From JAJDZL01 sp965220665 (GTDB lineage Bacteria > Pseudomonadota > Gammaproteobacteria > Arenicellales > JAJDZL01), in the NCBI GenBank assembly GCA_965220665.1, contig CBDCQQ010000005.1, positions 1,798,001-1,862,000 on the forward strand: a stretch of 64,000 nt of DNA, written 5' to 3'. Below are positions 54,477 through 62,815 of this stretch, in pieces. The notes under the pieces are model-generated. The model made no database searches. It was not told the origin of the DNA and worked only from the letters and a program-made list of their open reading frames with translations. A program made the position numbers and the translations under genes. Position 1 is the stretch's first letter. Each line of letters starts with the position of its first letter.

Positions 54477-55934
54477 TCAGGCAGCCTTTACAACATGAAA
54501 GTTGACTCCCAGTGCTTTCGCAACGCCAAGCGCATACTCAGGATGCGCCTTTTGGAAATGACCAAGTTGTCTGTACACAATGTCTTCAGGCACACCCTGC
54601 ATCGCTTCGGCAATATTACTGAACAGCCGCTGACGCTGAGCGTCATCAAACAGCTGGAACAAAGCGCCTGGCTGTGAGTAGTCATCATTCCCTTCACGAT
54701 GATCGTGCCGATGGACATCCCCATCGATTATCATCGGTGGTTCAAGATACTCGGTATTTTCTGCTGGCCCGTCAATTGAATTTGGCTCGTAGTACGCATT
54801 TGAGTCACCGGTATCATTTGCAAAAAATCGCATGGACCCATCCTTGTGATAGTGGTGAACTGGGCATCGCGGTGCATTCACCGGTAGAGCTTCGTAGTGC
54901 GTACCTAAACGATAGCGATGCGCGTCCGCATAGGCGAAAATCCGCGCCTGTAGAACTTTGTCAGGACTGAATCCGATCCCGCGAACAACATTGGAAGGAC
55001 TGAATGCAGCCAGTTCAATCTCGGAAAAATAATTGTCCGGATTTCTGTTGAGTTCAACCTGGCCTACCTTGATGAGCGGATACTCGCCATGCGGCCACAC
55101 TTTGGTGAGGTCGAATGGATTGTATGATGTTTTCGCTGCATCTTCCTCTGGCATAATCTGAACAAACAACGTCCAGCGCGGGTATTCTCCACTTTCAATG
55201 GCACTGTAGAGTTGCTCCTGGTAGGATTCTCGCGAAGCGCCGATGACCTGAGCAGACTCAGCATTGGTAAAGTGCTTGTGTCCTTGCTGCGTCTTAAAGT
55301 GAAACTTAACCCAGAATCGCTTACCGTCGTTATTCCAGAAACTGAACGTATGCGACCCATATCCGTTCATGTGCATGGGTGCAATTGGCAGACCTCTGTC
55401 AGACATTAGGATCGTCACCTGATGCAATGATTCTGGAGAAAGCGACCAGAAATCCCACATAGCGGTTGGTGACCGCAGATTGGTTCTAGGATGACGTTTC
55501 TGCGTCCGAATGAAATCCGGAAACTTCAGTGGGTCTCGAATGAAGAATACCGGTGTGTTGTTGCCAACCAAATCCCAGTTTCCATCCTCAGTGTAGAATT
55601 TCACCGCAAAACCTCGAACATCGCGTTCTGCATCAGCTGCACCAAGTTCTCCAGCAACAGTTGAGAACCGAATGAGCAGTGGCGTTTCCTTGCCAATCTC
55701 AGAAAATATGGTGGCGTTCGTGTAATCACTGATGTCATCTGTGACTTTCAATGTACCGTAGGCACCCCACCCTTTGGCGTGAACAACTCTTTCAGGAATT
55801 CGTTCACGGTTCTGATGCGCCAGTTTCTCAATCAACTGATAATCTTGAAGAAGCACGGGGCCGCGAGGGCCAGCCGTCACACTATTCTGATTGTCAGCCA
55901 CCGGAGCACCGGCTGTAGTAGTCAAAGTTTTCAT
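54477..55934 (-). CDS. katA: Monofunctional heme catalase, small-subunit clade
   Basis: Disproportionates hydrogen peroxide. In 485 residues it shows the distal-heme motif RIPERVVHAKGWGAYG with His52, Asn125 in GNNTPVFFIRDP and the proximal Tyr motif ARIFAYADAHRYRLG. The usual motif reads GAGAxG, so Trp replaces Ala next to the His loop. A perfect AGGAGT ribosome-binding site precedes the ATG. It is divergent from oxyR, with an OxyR operator between them and a strong terminator after it, so it is very likely peroxide-induced. Confidence 0.95.
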   Translation of the reverse strand: MKTLTTTAGAPVADNQNSVTAGPRGPVLLQDYQLIEKLAHQNRERIPERVVHAKGWGAYGTLKVTDDISDYTNATIFSEIGKETPLLIRFSTVAGELGAADAERDVRGFAVKFYTEDGNWDLVGNNTPVFFIRDPLKFPDFIRTQKRHPRTNLRSPTAMWDFWSLSPESLHQVTILMSDRGLPIAPMHMNGYGSHTFSFWNNDGKRFWVKFHFKTQQGHKHFTNAESAQVIGASRESYQEQLYSAIESGEYPRWTLFVQIMPEEDAAKTSYNPFDLTKVWPHGEYPLIKVGQVELNRNPDNYFSEIELAAFSPSNVVRGIGFSPDKVLQARIFAYADAHRYRLGTHYEALPVNAPRCPVHHYHKDGSMRFFANDTGDSNAYYEPNSIDGPAENTEYLEPPMIIDGDVHRHDHREGNDDYSQPGALFQLFDDAQRQRLFSNIAEAMQGVPEDIVYRQLGHFQKAHPEYALGVAKALGVNFHVVKAA

Positions 55935-56001
55935 GATTTACTCCTGTATGACTTGCATGAACTAGTGCAGATAATTTAGTTCCTATTGAATAATAAGTAA
56001 A

Positions 56002-56038
56002 ATAGATTTATTCTATGAATACAATAGGAATTAGTTAT
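56002..56038. promoter_or_regulatory. OxyR-binding site between katA and oxyR
   Basis: ATAG-N7-CTAT-N7-ATAG-N7-TTAT matches the four-part OxyR consensus at 15 of 16 positions (the last is T for C). It ends 4 bp before the oxyR ATG and lies 67 bp upstream of katA. The position suits OxyR autoregulation and activation of the divergent catalase. Confidence 0.85.
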
Positions 56039-56042
56039 TTAT

Positions 56043-56957
56043 ATGAATTTACGGGATCTAAAGTACGTTGTCTCAGTTGCCGAACTTGGTCACTTCGGCC
56101 GAGCTGCGGAAGTTTGTTACGTAAGCCAGCCTGCTTTAAGCGGACAGATTGCCAAACTTGAAAGTGAGTTGAATGTAAAACTGTTCGAACGAAATCGACG
56201 ATCTGTGCGGGTAACCCCGGAAGGCGAACAAATTGTTACTTATGCCAAGTCCATTCTCAAATTAGCTGAAGAAATCAAGACTTGCGCACAAGCGGCATCC
56301 AATCCCTATTCCGGTATTCTCAAGCTTGGCATGATTCCAACTATCGGGCCATATCTGACACCCAATTTGCTGCCAGCCATCAAGCGGGGTATGCCGCAAC
56401 TCGAGCTTGACGTTGTGGAGTCAAAAACGCCTGAACTTGAAAAATCTTTGCTTGAGGGGCGGATTGATGCTGCGATTTTGGCAACCAAAGTAGAAAATCC
56501 ACAGGTGACTGAAATCTTTCTTTACGATGAGCCGTTCTGGGTTGCCTTACCATACCGACACCCACTGGCCTTGCTTGAAACCATTGATGTCAACACTTTA
56601 AGAGCTGAAGAGTTTTTACTTCTTGAAGATGGACACTGTTTTCGCGACCAGGTTATTTCGTTCTGCGAAAATGCGCTAGAATCGAATCCAAAATTCAAGA
56701 CCCAGCAGACCAGTCTTGCCACCATCCTTTCCTTGGTGGGCGCTGGATCAGGGGTGACGCTTGTACCTGCCATGAGTTTGGCCGGTTCCTGGGTAACTGA
56801 CTCTGGAATTGCTCTCAGGAGGGAAGCTACCGGGTCTGCAGTGCGGTCGGTTTCACTGGTTTATCGTAGAACTTACCCACGCCATCAATTGCTGAACAGG
56901 TTCGCTGACATTATCTGTGCAGGACTACCGGACACAGTTAAACCAGCCCGGCGCTAA
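56043..56957 (+). CDS. oxyR: Hydrogen-peroxide-sensing regulator OxyR
   Basis: LysR-type activator of 304 residues. The N-terminal winged helix reads YVVSVAELGHFGRAAEVC. The redox pair is exactly at the E. coli positions, Cys199 in LEDGHCFRDQ and Cys208 in ISFCEN, so disulfide switching is expected. The effector domain ends with a LysR dimer motif. It is divergent from katA and overlooks its own operator. Confidence 0.94.
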   Translation: MNLRDLKYVVSVAELGHFGRAAEVCYVSQPALSGQIAKLESELNVKLFERNRRSVRVTPEGEQIVTYAKSILKLAEEIKTCAQAASNPYSGILKLGMIPTIGPYLTPNLLPAIKRGMPQLELDVVESKTPELEKSLLEGRIDAAILATKVENPQVTEIFLYDEPFWVALPYRHPLALLETIDVNTLRAEEFLLLEDGHCFRDQVISFCENALESNPKFKTQQTSLATILSLVGAGSGVTLVPAMSLAGSWVTDSGIALRREATGSAVRSVSLVYRRTYPRHQLLNRFADIICAGLPDTVKPARR

Positions 56958-57065
56958 ATTGAAGCTCTAATCTTGATCGGAAGCAGCTGACTGTGGACAC
57001 CTACAGTCAAATATGGTTTTTGACAATGTCGCCGAATGCGGTGAACCATCGTTGAGCCTTAACAT

Positions 57066-57150
57066 GCCAGTCTGATCGAATGTACTTAAACTTCTTTGAT
57101 GCCTTGTTATTTTTCTCCCTCTGGCTGATGCTCAATCTTTTCATATCCGG
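57066..57150 (-). pseudogene. Decayed fragment of an Rpn-type nuclease gene (copy A)
   Basis: Read on the minus strand, this stretch encodes YEKIEHQPEGEK followed by a stop, matching IYEKIEHQPDGEI inside the intact nuclease at 58950-59927. Its nucleotides also match copy B (58033-58178) closely over about 85 bp. Only a short piece survives, just upstream of the toxin-antitoxin pair. Confidence 0.65.
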
Positions 57151-57193
57151 AATAGGGTATCTACAAACTCAGTGGCAATTTGAACTTTATGGA

Positions 57194-57219
57194 TATAATG
57201 TACAGAATATATGTACATT
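57194..57219 (+). promoter_or_regulatory. Promoter and operator of the phd-PIN module
   Basis: A perfect TATAAT (57194-57199) overlaps an 8-bp perfect inverted repeat, AATGTACA / TGTACATT (57197-57204 and 57212-57219, 7-bp spacer). This is the expected layout for autorepression by the antitoxin. No convincing -35 is seen. Confidence 0.6.
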
Positions 57220-57240
57220 AATGACAATATTGACGAAACT

Positions 57241-57480
57241 GTGAAAACGATAGCCGCAACAGAATTCAAAGCCAAATGCCTCCGATTGATCGGGCAAATG
57301 GGTAAGAACCGTGAACCAATTACCATCACTAGGCATGGTGAGCCAGTGGCAATGCTGTCCCCTCTGCCGCTGAAGAATGAATCACCCTTGCTTGTTGGTG
57401 CGATGCGAGGTTCAGTCCTAGCATTCAGTGAACCGTTTCAGCCAGTCACTGACCCGTCTGATTGGATTGCATCCCAGTGA
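57241..57480 (+). CDS. Phd/YefM-type antitoxin
   Basis: A 79-residue antitoxin. MKTIAATEFKAKCLRLIG (residues 1-18) is the canonical Phd N-terminal DNA-binding segment, and ITITRHGEPVAML follows as the second conserved strand. The acidic C-terminus would neutralise the toxin. I use the GTG at 57241, which matches family N-termini and places the operator in front of it; an in-frame ATG at 57211 lies inside the palindrome. Its stop overlaps the toxin start. Confidence 0.85.
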   Translation: MKTIAATEFKAKCLRLIGQMGKNREPITITRHGEPVAMLSPLPLKNESPLLVGAMRGSVLAFSEPFQPVTDPSDWIASQ

Positions 57481-57890
57481 TCGTTCTTGATACGCATGTG
57501 TTAATTTGGGTTGTTTCCGATGATGAGCGTCTTGGTGCAAGTGCACGAACAAGGATAGAAGAAACTGCACAATCGGATTTCGTCGTGATTTCGGCAATTA
57601 CACCTTGGGAAATCACTATGTTGGTCGAAAAGGGTCGACTCCAATTAGGGCAAGATGTGCGCGTCTGGATTGAGAATTCGTTAGCTTTACCAGGAATCTA
57701 TCTTGCACCGATTGAACCTGCGATTGCGATTGATAGCGTGCGCCTCCCGGGAGAATTCCATGCTGATCCTGCGGATCGCTTCATTATCGCAACTGCACGA
57801 TATTACAACTCGCCACTGATGACTGCAGATAGTGCCATTCTGTCTTACTCAACACTTGGAAATGTTCAAGTGGTGGGTGCTATGGCATAA
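57477..57890 (+). CDS. PIN-domain toxin (VapC-type ribonuclease)
   Basis: A 137-residue PIN nuclease that would cleave RNA when free of its antitoxin. The first acidic residue is in VLDTHVLIWVV, the second in ITPWEITMLVEKG (Glu), with the Asp pair in HADPADRFIIATA and a final Asp in MTADSAIL. The GTG at 57477 overlaps the antitoxin stop (GTGA), the classic arrangement for coupled toxin-antitoxin genes. Confidence 0.87.
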   Translation: MIVLDTHVLIWVVSDDERLGASARTRIEETAQSDFVVISAITPWEITMLVEKGRLQLGQDVRVWIENSLALPGIYLAPIEPAIAIDSVRLPGEFHADPADRFIIATARYYNSPLMTADSAILSYSTLGNVQVVGAMA

Positions 57891-58032
57891 CCAAGATGCC
57901 TCAATCCAGCACCTTAAAACTCTTCCTCTAACGCTGTCACAACTGATTAATGTCCCAAGACTTGGTGTTATGGTTCAGATTCGTCTGCATCCATTCAATT
58001 CGAATTGGCGATAGTTCTGGATTCCTGATGAT

Positions 58033-58178
58033 GCAAGTCTGATCTAATGTTCTTAATTTTCTTTGATGCCTTGTAATTTTCTCTCTCTCTGGTTAATGTT
58101 TCATCTTATGCTATATGGATTCGATTGTAATTTGCTTCTTGACATTATCAAGTAATCGGCGCAGGTGCCAAATAGTTT
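58033..58178 (-). pseudogene. Decayed fragment of an Rpn-type nuclease gene (copy B)
   Basis: On the minus strand it reads LDNVKKQITIESI then a stop, matching INVKKQITIESIYEK of the intact gene. Nucleotides from about 58085 to 58178 align with 59203-59297, and the part before 58119 aligns with copy A. With copy A it forms a diverged direct repeat of about 85 bp, 967 bp apart, bracketing the toxin-antitoxin genes. The remaining DNA from 57891 to 58395 holds no gene I recognise. Confidence 0.65.
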
Positions 58179-58395
58179 GTACGTCTATACCAAATCGGAT
58201 TAGGTTCAAAGCCATTTGGATCGTTATGTGAATGATTTTGTGGTGCGGCATAATATTCGCGAACTAGATACAATCAGGTAAACGGAATTTGTTTTGTGGA
58301 ATTAGTTGGTCAGCGATTTATGTACTATGAACTGGTATCCGGTATTGATTACAGGTTGAATTGAGAATTTATAAATTCTGATTAGAGGTAACGCA

Positions 58396-58569
58396 ATGCC
58401 CAAAAAGTACAAGCAATGTCTTGAAGAACAGAAAGCGAAGGCGGAATTAGAGAAGTATGACATTTACAAAGTAAATGATGAAACTTTGAGACAAGTTCAG
58501 GATGCTGATAGAAAAAAGGCATACCGTCGCATCGACGATGTTGACGCGTATATTGATAGGTATAGATGA
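58396..58569 (+). CDS. Tiny charged hypothetical protein
   Basis: A 57-codon frame, MPKKYKQCLEEQKAKAELEK onward, ending YIDRYR. It is very rich in Lys, Glu, Asp and Tyr and has an AGAGG ribosome-binding site. A second ATG frame begins directly after its stop (58570) but runs only 27 codons, to 58653, where the IS256-type fragment begins. The pair could be the start of a broken two-gene module such as toxin-antitoxin; I do not recognise either product. Confidence 0.4.
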   Translation: MPKKYKQCLEEQKAKAELEKYDIYKVNDETLRQVQDADRKKAYRRIDDVDAYIDRYR

Positions 58570-58649
58570 ATGTCTTTTTCTGGTAATTTCTATGAAATTA
58601 CCACAGAAGCAGAGATATTGCCAAAAGTGGTGCGTGACGGAAAACGTCG

Positions 58650-58938
58650 CTAAGCGGCTACCTGGTCGGTGTCATTGTTATTCAGCTCGATTCCGTTGAT
58701 GAATTGCACTCCCTCTATCACTTTTTCCAGCTACCTGAGTCCGCACAGCAGTCGCCATTTTTTCTCAGTACACTTCACCAGCTTGTACATCATGCTCAGC
58801 ATCGTCGTTCGTGTCAGACAACCCTTTGACCGCTTCGTGCAGTGAAGGATCGTAGCGAATGTGGACTCGATTGGATTGGTGGTGCGCAGATTTTTCCAGT
58901 GCGATGCCGGATAATTATCCGCAAATCGAGTAGTTGGA
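58650..58938 (-). pseudogene. C-terminal fragment of an IS256-family (mutator-type) transposase
   Basis: The minus strand reads TRFADNYPASHWKNLRTTNP and continues IESTFATILHCTKRSKGC, characteristic of the C-terminal end of IS256-type transposases. An internal TAG interrupts it (after LLCGLR), and reading resumes with LEKVIEGVQFINGIE to a final stop at 58650. The N-terminal two-thirds, including the catalytic DDE core, are missing. The fragment abuts the Rpn-type nuclease gene. Confidence 0.85.
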
Positions 58939-58949
58939 TTTTTCTATTT

Positions 58950-59927
58950 TTACAGAGATTCGAGAGTTTCCACTGGTAATTCAGTAAACTGGCTGACCTG
59001 TTCAAGGGGCATTCCACTTTGAATCAATTTCGTGGCAATTTTGCGTCCTCTTTTATCGGCCCCTATCTCTTCCCCTTCCTTACGGCCAATTAACTTCGCC
59101 TGAAAGTTGTCAAACTCTCTGATCCGTTCCTTCAGTTCTTCTTCGGTGTACCAAATAGACAACAGTTCAGAAAATTCCGACGACATTATTTCTCCGTCCG
59201 GTTGATGTTCAATCTTTTCATATATGGATTCGATTGTAATCTGCTTTTTGACATTAATCAAGTAATAGTAATCAGCGCACATACCAACTAATTTGGCACG
59301 GGCTTTCTTTAGTAGCGACCGAATTCGGCTCATCAAATTGACAATCACTTGTTCGTCTGCTTGCCAAATTTCTGACATCAGCTGTAACGGAACCTGAGCG
59401 TCCAAAGGTAACTCAGGGAGTTTCTTTCTTACCTGCTCATCATGTAAGTTCACCATGGTATTTCTAAAGTTCAGCAATAGTTGACTAAAGCTCTCCATAC
59501 AGGTTTCTGGAATTGCTTGCATCTGTGCTTTTTGAAATTCCAACTGAGGCGCCCAGTTCTTGTTTCTGCCATGATAAATCGTGATCGGAAGTACCGCGGT
59601 GGCACCGTCATACACGTAAAGATCAGTCTGATACCTTAGCAACTGCAACATTAGTTCACGGTCAGGATAGGACTTGTGCTCACAGAGAAAGTGCATTGTA
59701 AGTGGAGAGCCGTTTCTGAACCGACAGGACACCACAAGATCCGCCCAAATTCGTTTCTCAATTTTGACCGTTCGAAAATCAATGTGTGCCAACTGCGGTC
59801 TTGTTAGTACTAATTTGAGTAAAGCTCTAACGGATTTTTTGTTGTGAAACGCTGATTTAAAGAAATTGTCGTGAGGCTTCCTAACTTTATTCAATTGCAC
59901 CTGCGACTGTTTGTCACTTTTAGGCAT
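58950..59927 (-). CDS. Rpn/YhgA-type PD-(D/E)XK nuclease (recombination-promoting)
   Basis: A 325-residue protein of the Rpn family, annotated in many genomes as putative transposase. N-terminal HDNFFKSAFHNKKSVRALL is followed by the nuclease core, with Asp in KRIWADLVVSCRF and the E/K pair in HFLCEHKSYPDRELMLQLLRY. The variable C-terminus has KEGEEIGADKRGRKIA. Rpn proteins are DNA endonucleases that promote RecA-independent recombination. The start at 59927 has AAGGAAAA in front. Two decayed copies lie nearby at 57066 and 58033. Confidence 0.85.
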   Translation of the reverse strand: MPKSDKQSQVQLNKVRKPHDNFFKSAFHNKKSVRALLKLVLTRPQLAHIDFRTVKIEKRIWADLVVSCRFRNGSPLTMHFLCEHKSYPDRELMLQLLRYQTDLYVYDGATAVLPITIYHGRNKNWAPQLEFQKAQMQAIPETCMESFSQLLLNFRNTMVNLHDEQVRKKLPELPLDAQVPLQLMSEIWQADEQVIVNLMSRIRSLLKKARAKLVGMCADYYYLINVKKQITIESIYEKIEHQPDGEIMSSEFSELLSIWYTEEELKERIREFDNFQAKLIGRKEGEEIGADKRGRKIATKLIQSGMPLEQVSQFTELPVETLESL

Positions 59928-60158
59928 GAAATTTTCCTTAGACTGATTTAGATTCCAATACCCCAATTTTGAAATTTGATTTGTTTCAGTTCACGGAGAA
60001 TTCTGATTCAGGACAGAATGAATATCAATTACCTCACCAAATGAGGGTTAAAGCTATCAGTTTATTGTTGGCTGGAATTCAAGATCCTTGCGTCTTTGAA
60101 TTATTAGGAGGAGTGTTTTCCAATTGCAAAATGAGTCTGAAATTAACCACGGAGCGGA

Positions 60159-60270
60159 AATAAACCTGTTAAAAAATCCGTAAAAAAACAGTTGCGTAGC
60201 AACAAGGATATGCGCCTCCCAAAAGCGCGCAATTCCTGGTGTTTTTTATGGATTTATTCACAGGTTTATT
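60159..60270. repeat. Imperfect 31-32 bp inverted repeat inside the insertion sequence
   Basis: The arms at 60159-60190 and 60240-60270 are inverted copies with a few mismatches (ends AATAAACCTGT and ACAGGTTTATT). They enclose a small hairpin GTTGC-GTA-GCAAC and a GC-rich centre. The whole could fold into a long cruciform or act as a terminator for the transposase gene; it also looks like a miniature element. Confidence 0.55.
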
Positions 60271-60324
60271 CTGCGGTGATCGAATAAATCTTGCCAAAAT
60301 TGAGTTTTTCTCTGCCATCCCATC

Positions 60325-61581
60325 TCAACCCTGCAGGCGTTGCTGCCGGGCAACCTCACTGAATAATTTCGTCCGCTCATCCTGCAGCCACTGTGCCGCT
60401 TCATTATCACTCATCCTCGCAGCCAGCGCATCAAGTTGTTCGAAACTCACCCCCGGTTTCAGATACTGCCATGCCTCCGGCAACGACTTGAGTTTCTCAT
60501 ACGGCGTCTGCACCCGTTCATACGGATAAAGTTTCTTCTGCCGGCCGCGTTCGTCAACCTCTCGTTTGGCAAACAGACACGGCCGATGATAGTTGACATA
60601 GACAAACAGACAGCTGCGATTGAATTCGTTCACCGCACCGGCACAATCCTGTGGGATATGCGCATGACCGAGCAGTTTTCGAATCACGTGCCCATTCTTG
60701 CACTCGACCAGCGCATTGTCATTGCTGTGCCGGGTGCGCGACTTGGTGAACTCAATGTGCAGTTTGTTCAAAAGCTCTGCCACTTTGTAGTTGATGTATT
60801 CACTGCCATTGTCGGTATGGAATCCAAGGATCTCAAACGGAAAGCCGTCAATCAGCATCTGCAGTGCCGGTATCAGATGCCGTTCAGTGATTTTCTCAAC
60901 TGAAACAACACATTCGAACTGCGTGACCTGATCAACTGCGTTGATGTGATAAAGCCCCTTGCGACCATCCTGATCGCCCTGGTGGACCGTGTCAACGCGC
61001 AGATAGCCGGGCTTGCCATCCGGCTGCGGCCGTTTCCGGGTGCCAATGTCAATCTGCCGAGACTGCGTCTTCGCACGCCAGGTGCGCTGACGCTGGTAGC
61101 TGGCAGACTTTCTCAGATTGTAAATGTGCGACACCGAAATGGTGGCCAGGCGCCGAAAGCGCTCATCGCCGTACTCGACCCAGGCCCGTTCAAATATTTT
61201 CTTCACCGCCAGACCATTGGGCACATCATGCAGCCGGTCCGTTTCCACCAACAGCGCAATGTCCTGCTCCGTGTACCGGCGGGCAAATCGAACGCCGCCG
61301 ACACGGCCACAACTGACCCGACCCTTGGTTCGATAGCACTTGACCAATCGGGCAACCTGCTGGCGCGAATAGCCGCTGACCTTCATCAGCAAACGAATCA
61401 CCAGACCGCGCTGCTTCTTCGACAGCTTCGAATAATTGAAACGAATCAAAACACGCTCAATCCATCGATAGCGAGCCGCTTTGCTGTCGATCACCTCAAA
61501 CACCACTGCCTGAGTACCTTCCAAAAACGCCTGCACGTCTTCCAGAGTCCTGATTTCTTCCAGTTTCATGATCGTCTTCAT
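60325..61581 (-). CDS. DDE transposase/integrase of the rve superfamily
   Basis: A 418-residue transposase. The N-terminal helix-turn-helix region (KVSGYSRQQVARLVKCYRTK) and a second DNA-binding stretch are followed by the integrase core, with the three catalytic residues in YLRVDTVHQG, FHTDNGSEYIN and NDNALVECKNGH. It appears intact. I start at MKTIMKLEE (61581); the frame is open further upstream through the right-end repeats, but that part looks non-coding. Confidence 0.88.
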   Translation of the reverse strand: MKTIMKLEEIRTLEDVQAFLEGTQAVVFEVIDSKAARYRWIERVLIRFNYSKLSKKQRGLVIRLLMKVSGYSRQQVARLVKCYRTKGRVSCGRVGGVRFARRYTEQDIALLVETDRLHDVPNGLAVKKIFERAWVEYGDERFRRLATISVSHIYNLRKSASYQRQRTWRAKTQSRQIDIGTRKRPQPDGKPGYLRVDTVHQGDQDGRKGLYHINAVDQVTQFECVVSVEKITERHLIPALQMLIDGFPFEILGFHTDNGSEYINYKVAELLNKLHIEFTKSRTRHSNDNALVECKNGHVIRKLLGHAHIPQDCAGAVNEFNRSCLFVYVNYHRPCLFAKREVDERGRQKKLYPYERVQTPYEKLKSLPEAWQYLKPGVSFEQLDALAARMSDNEAAQWLQDERTKLFSEVARQQRLQG

Positions 61582-61612
61582 CCGCCTATGATGAACCCGA
61601 TCACCTCGGTTT

Positions 61613-61669
61613 TTCAGACTCATTTCTCGTTGGAAACGGAATCCTGCTTCAGACTCATTTCTCGTTGGA
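61613..61669. repeat. Tandem 22-bp direct repeat at the IS right end
   Basis: The 22-bp unit occupies 61613-61634 and 61648-61669 (TTCAGACTCATTTCTCG then TTGGA). They are identical and 35 bp apart. Each begins with the inverse of the left IS end. This may be a true subterminal repeat or the result of one-ended rearrangement. Confidence 0.75.
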
Positions 61670-61900
61670 CAACACTGGAGGTACGAATCATGTCTGCTCG
61701 CGGATAAACTGAAAGGATACATATGAATCAGGTTTACATGGTAACGTAGACGGAACTGATAGAAATTCAGCTCTTGTTTCAAGTACAACAAGTGGATGTT
61801 ACCCAAAATCCACTCAATGCTTTTTGTTTCAGTCTACCAACGGCCAAATAAAACAGAGGGTAGGACTGAATGTCACAATATTTGCGAATTTCTTGGAAGA

Positions 61901-62815
61901 TTAATGAGCTGAGGCGTTTAGCAGTGCATTTGCAACGCGGGATGTTGGGGACCGTTTCAAATGTGAAAAAACGAATTCTGACACTTTAAGTAAGTCATTT
62001 AAGTTGACACCTGTATCTACACCCATTCCGTCCAGCATATAGATCACATCCTCAGTAGCAACATTACCGCTCGCCCCTCGGGCATATGGACAACCTCCAA
62101 GTCCACCAATTGAACTATCAACTGTGGAGACACCTTGATCCAGGGCGGTAACAATATTTGGAAGAGCCTGACCGTAGGTATCGTGAAAGTGGACAGCGAT
62201 TGATTCCAATCCAATAGCGCCCTCAACTGCACGCAATAACTCTCGAGTTGAGTTCATTGTGCCCACACCTATGGTGTCGCCGAGTGAGACCTCATAGCAT
62301 CCACACTCGATCAGACGTTGCACTATGGGAACTACTTTACTTGCTGAGATCTTTCCTTCATATGGGCACCCCAAAACACAGGAAACGTAACCTCTGACTG
62401 GGATACCCATTTCGCGAGCTTTCTCCAATACTGGTTGGAATCGCTCAAACGATTGTTCAATAGTGCAGTTTGTATTGCGCTGAGAAAATGTTTCAGAAGC
62501 TGCTGAGAAAATCGCAACTTCATCCACATTAGAAGCGATTGCATCAATCATTCCCCTGATGTTTGGTACGAGCGCAACTAAAGACACATCTTCATGACGT
62601 CCTACACCTTTCAGTACTTCAGCAGTATTGACCATTTTTGGTACCCATTTGGGTGACACAAAACTGCCAACTTCTATGGTCTTTAATCCGCTCGCGGATA
62701 GACGGTCTACGAGCTCTACTCGAAATGCGACTGTGGTCTGTTCAGGTTCATTTTGAAGTCCGTCACGAGGCCCTACCTCAACCAGCCGCACGTGATCGAT
62801 TCTGCTCTCACTCAT
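61901..62815 (-). CDS. mvaB: Hydroxymethylglutaryl-CoA lyase
   Basis: Splits HMG-CoA into acetoacetate and acetyl-CoA, the last step of leucine/isovalerate breakdown (LiuE). The 304 residues form a TIM barrel: VEVGPRDGLQNEPEQT at the N-terminus (metal- and substrate-binding), SVFVSP-type loop seen as VGSFVSPKWVP, VHFHDTYGQALPN and the catalytic Cys loop SIGGLGGCPYARGASGN. It overlaps the carboxylase gene by 8 bp, which confirms the liu context. The IS lies downstream. Confidence 0.92.
   Translation of the reverse strand: MSESRIDHVRLVEVGPRDGLQNEPEQTTVAFRVELVDRLSASGLKTIEVGSFVSPKWVPKMVNTAEVLKGVGRHEDVSLVALVPNIRGMIDAIASNVDEVAIFSAASETFSQRNTNCTIEQSFERFQPVLEKAREMGIPVRGYVSCVLGCPYEGKISASKVVPIVQRLIECGCYEVSLGDTIGVGTMNSTRELLRAVEGAIGLESIAVHFHDTYGQALPNIVTALDQGVSTVDSSIGGLGGCPYARGASGNVATEDVIYMLDGMGVDTGVNLNDLLKVSEFVFSHLKRSPTSRVANALLNASAH

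Larger units (their letters stand above)
60130..61669. mobile_element. Insertion sequence with DDE (rve-type) transposase
   Basis: A complete-looking element: one transposase gene between inverted AATGAGTCTGAA (60130-60141) and TTCAGACTCATT. The latter occurs twice on the right (61613-61624 and 61648-61659). The match extends to 13 bp with one more A/T. No target-site duplication could be settled, because the right end is duplicated. The IS family is not clear to me; the transposase recalls IS481/ISNCY-type integrase-fold enzymes. Confidence 0.65.

Noticed and set aside
61124..61707. Long plus-strand open frames across the IS transposase (for example 60946-61707)
   Set aside because: They are shadows of the intact minus-strand transposase with no family features of their own.
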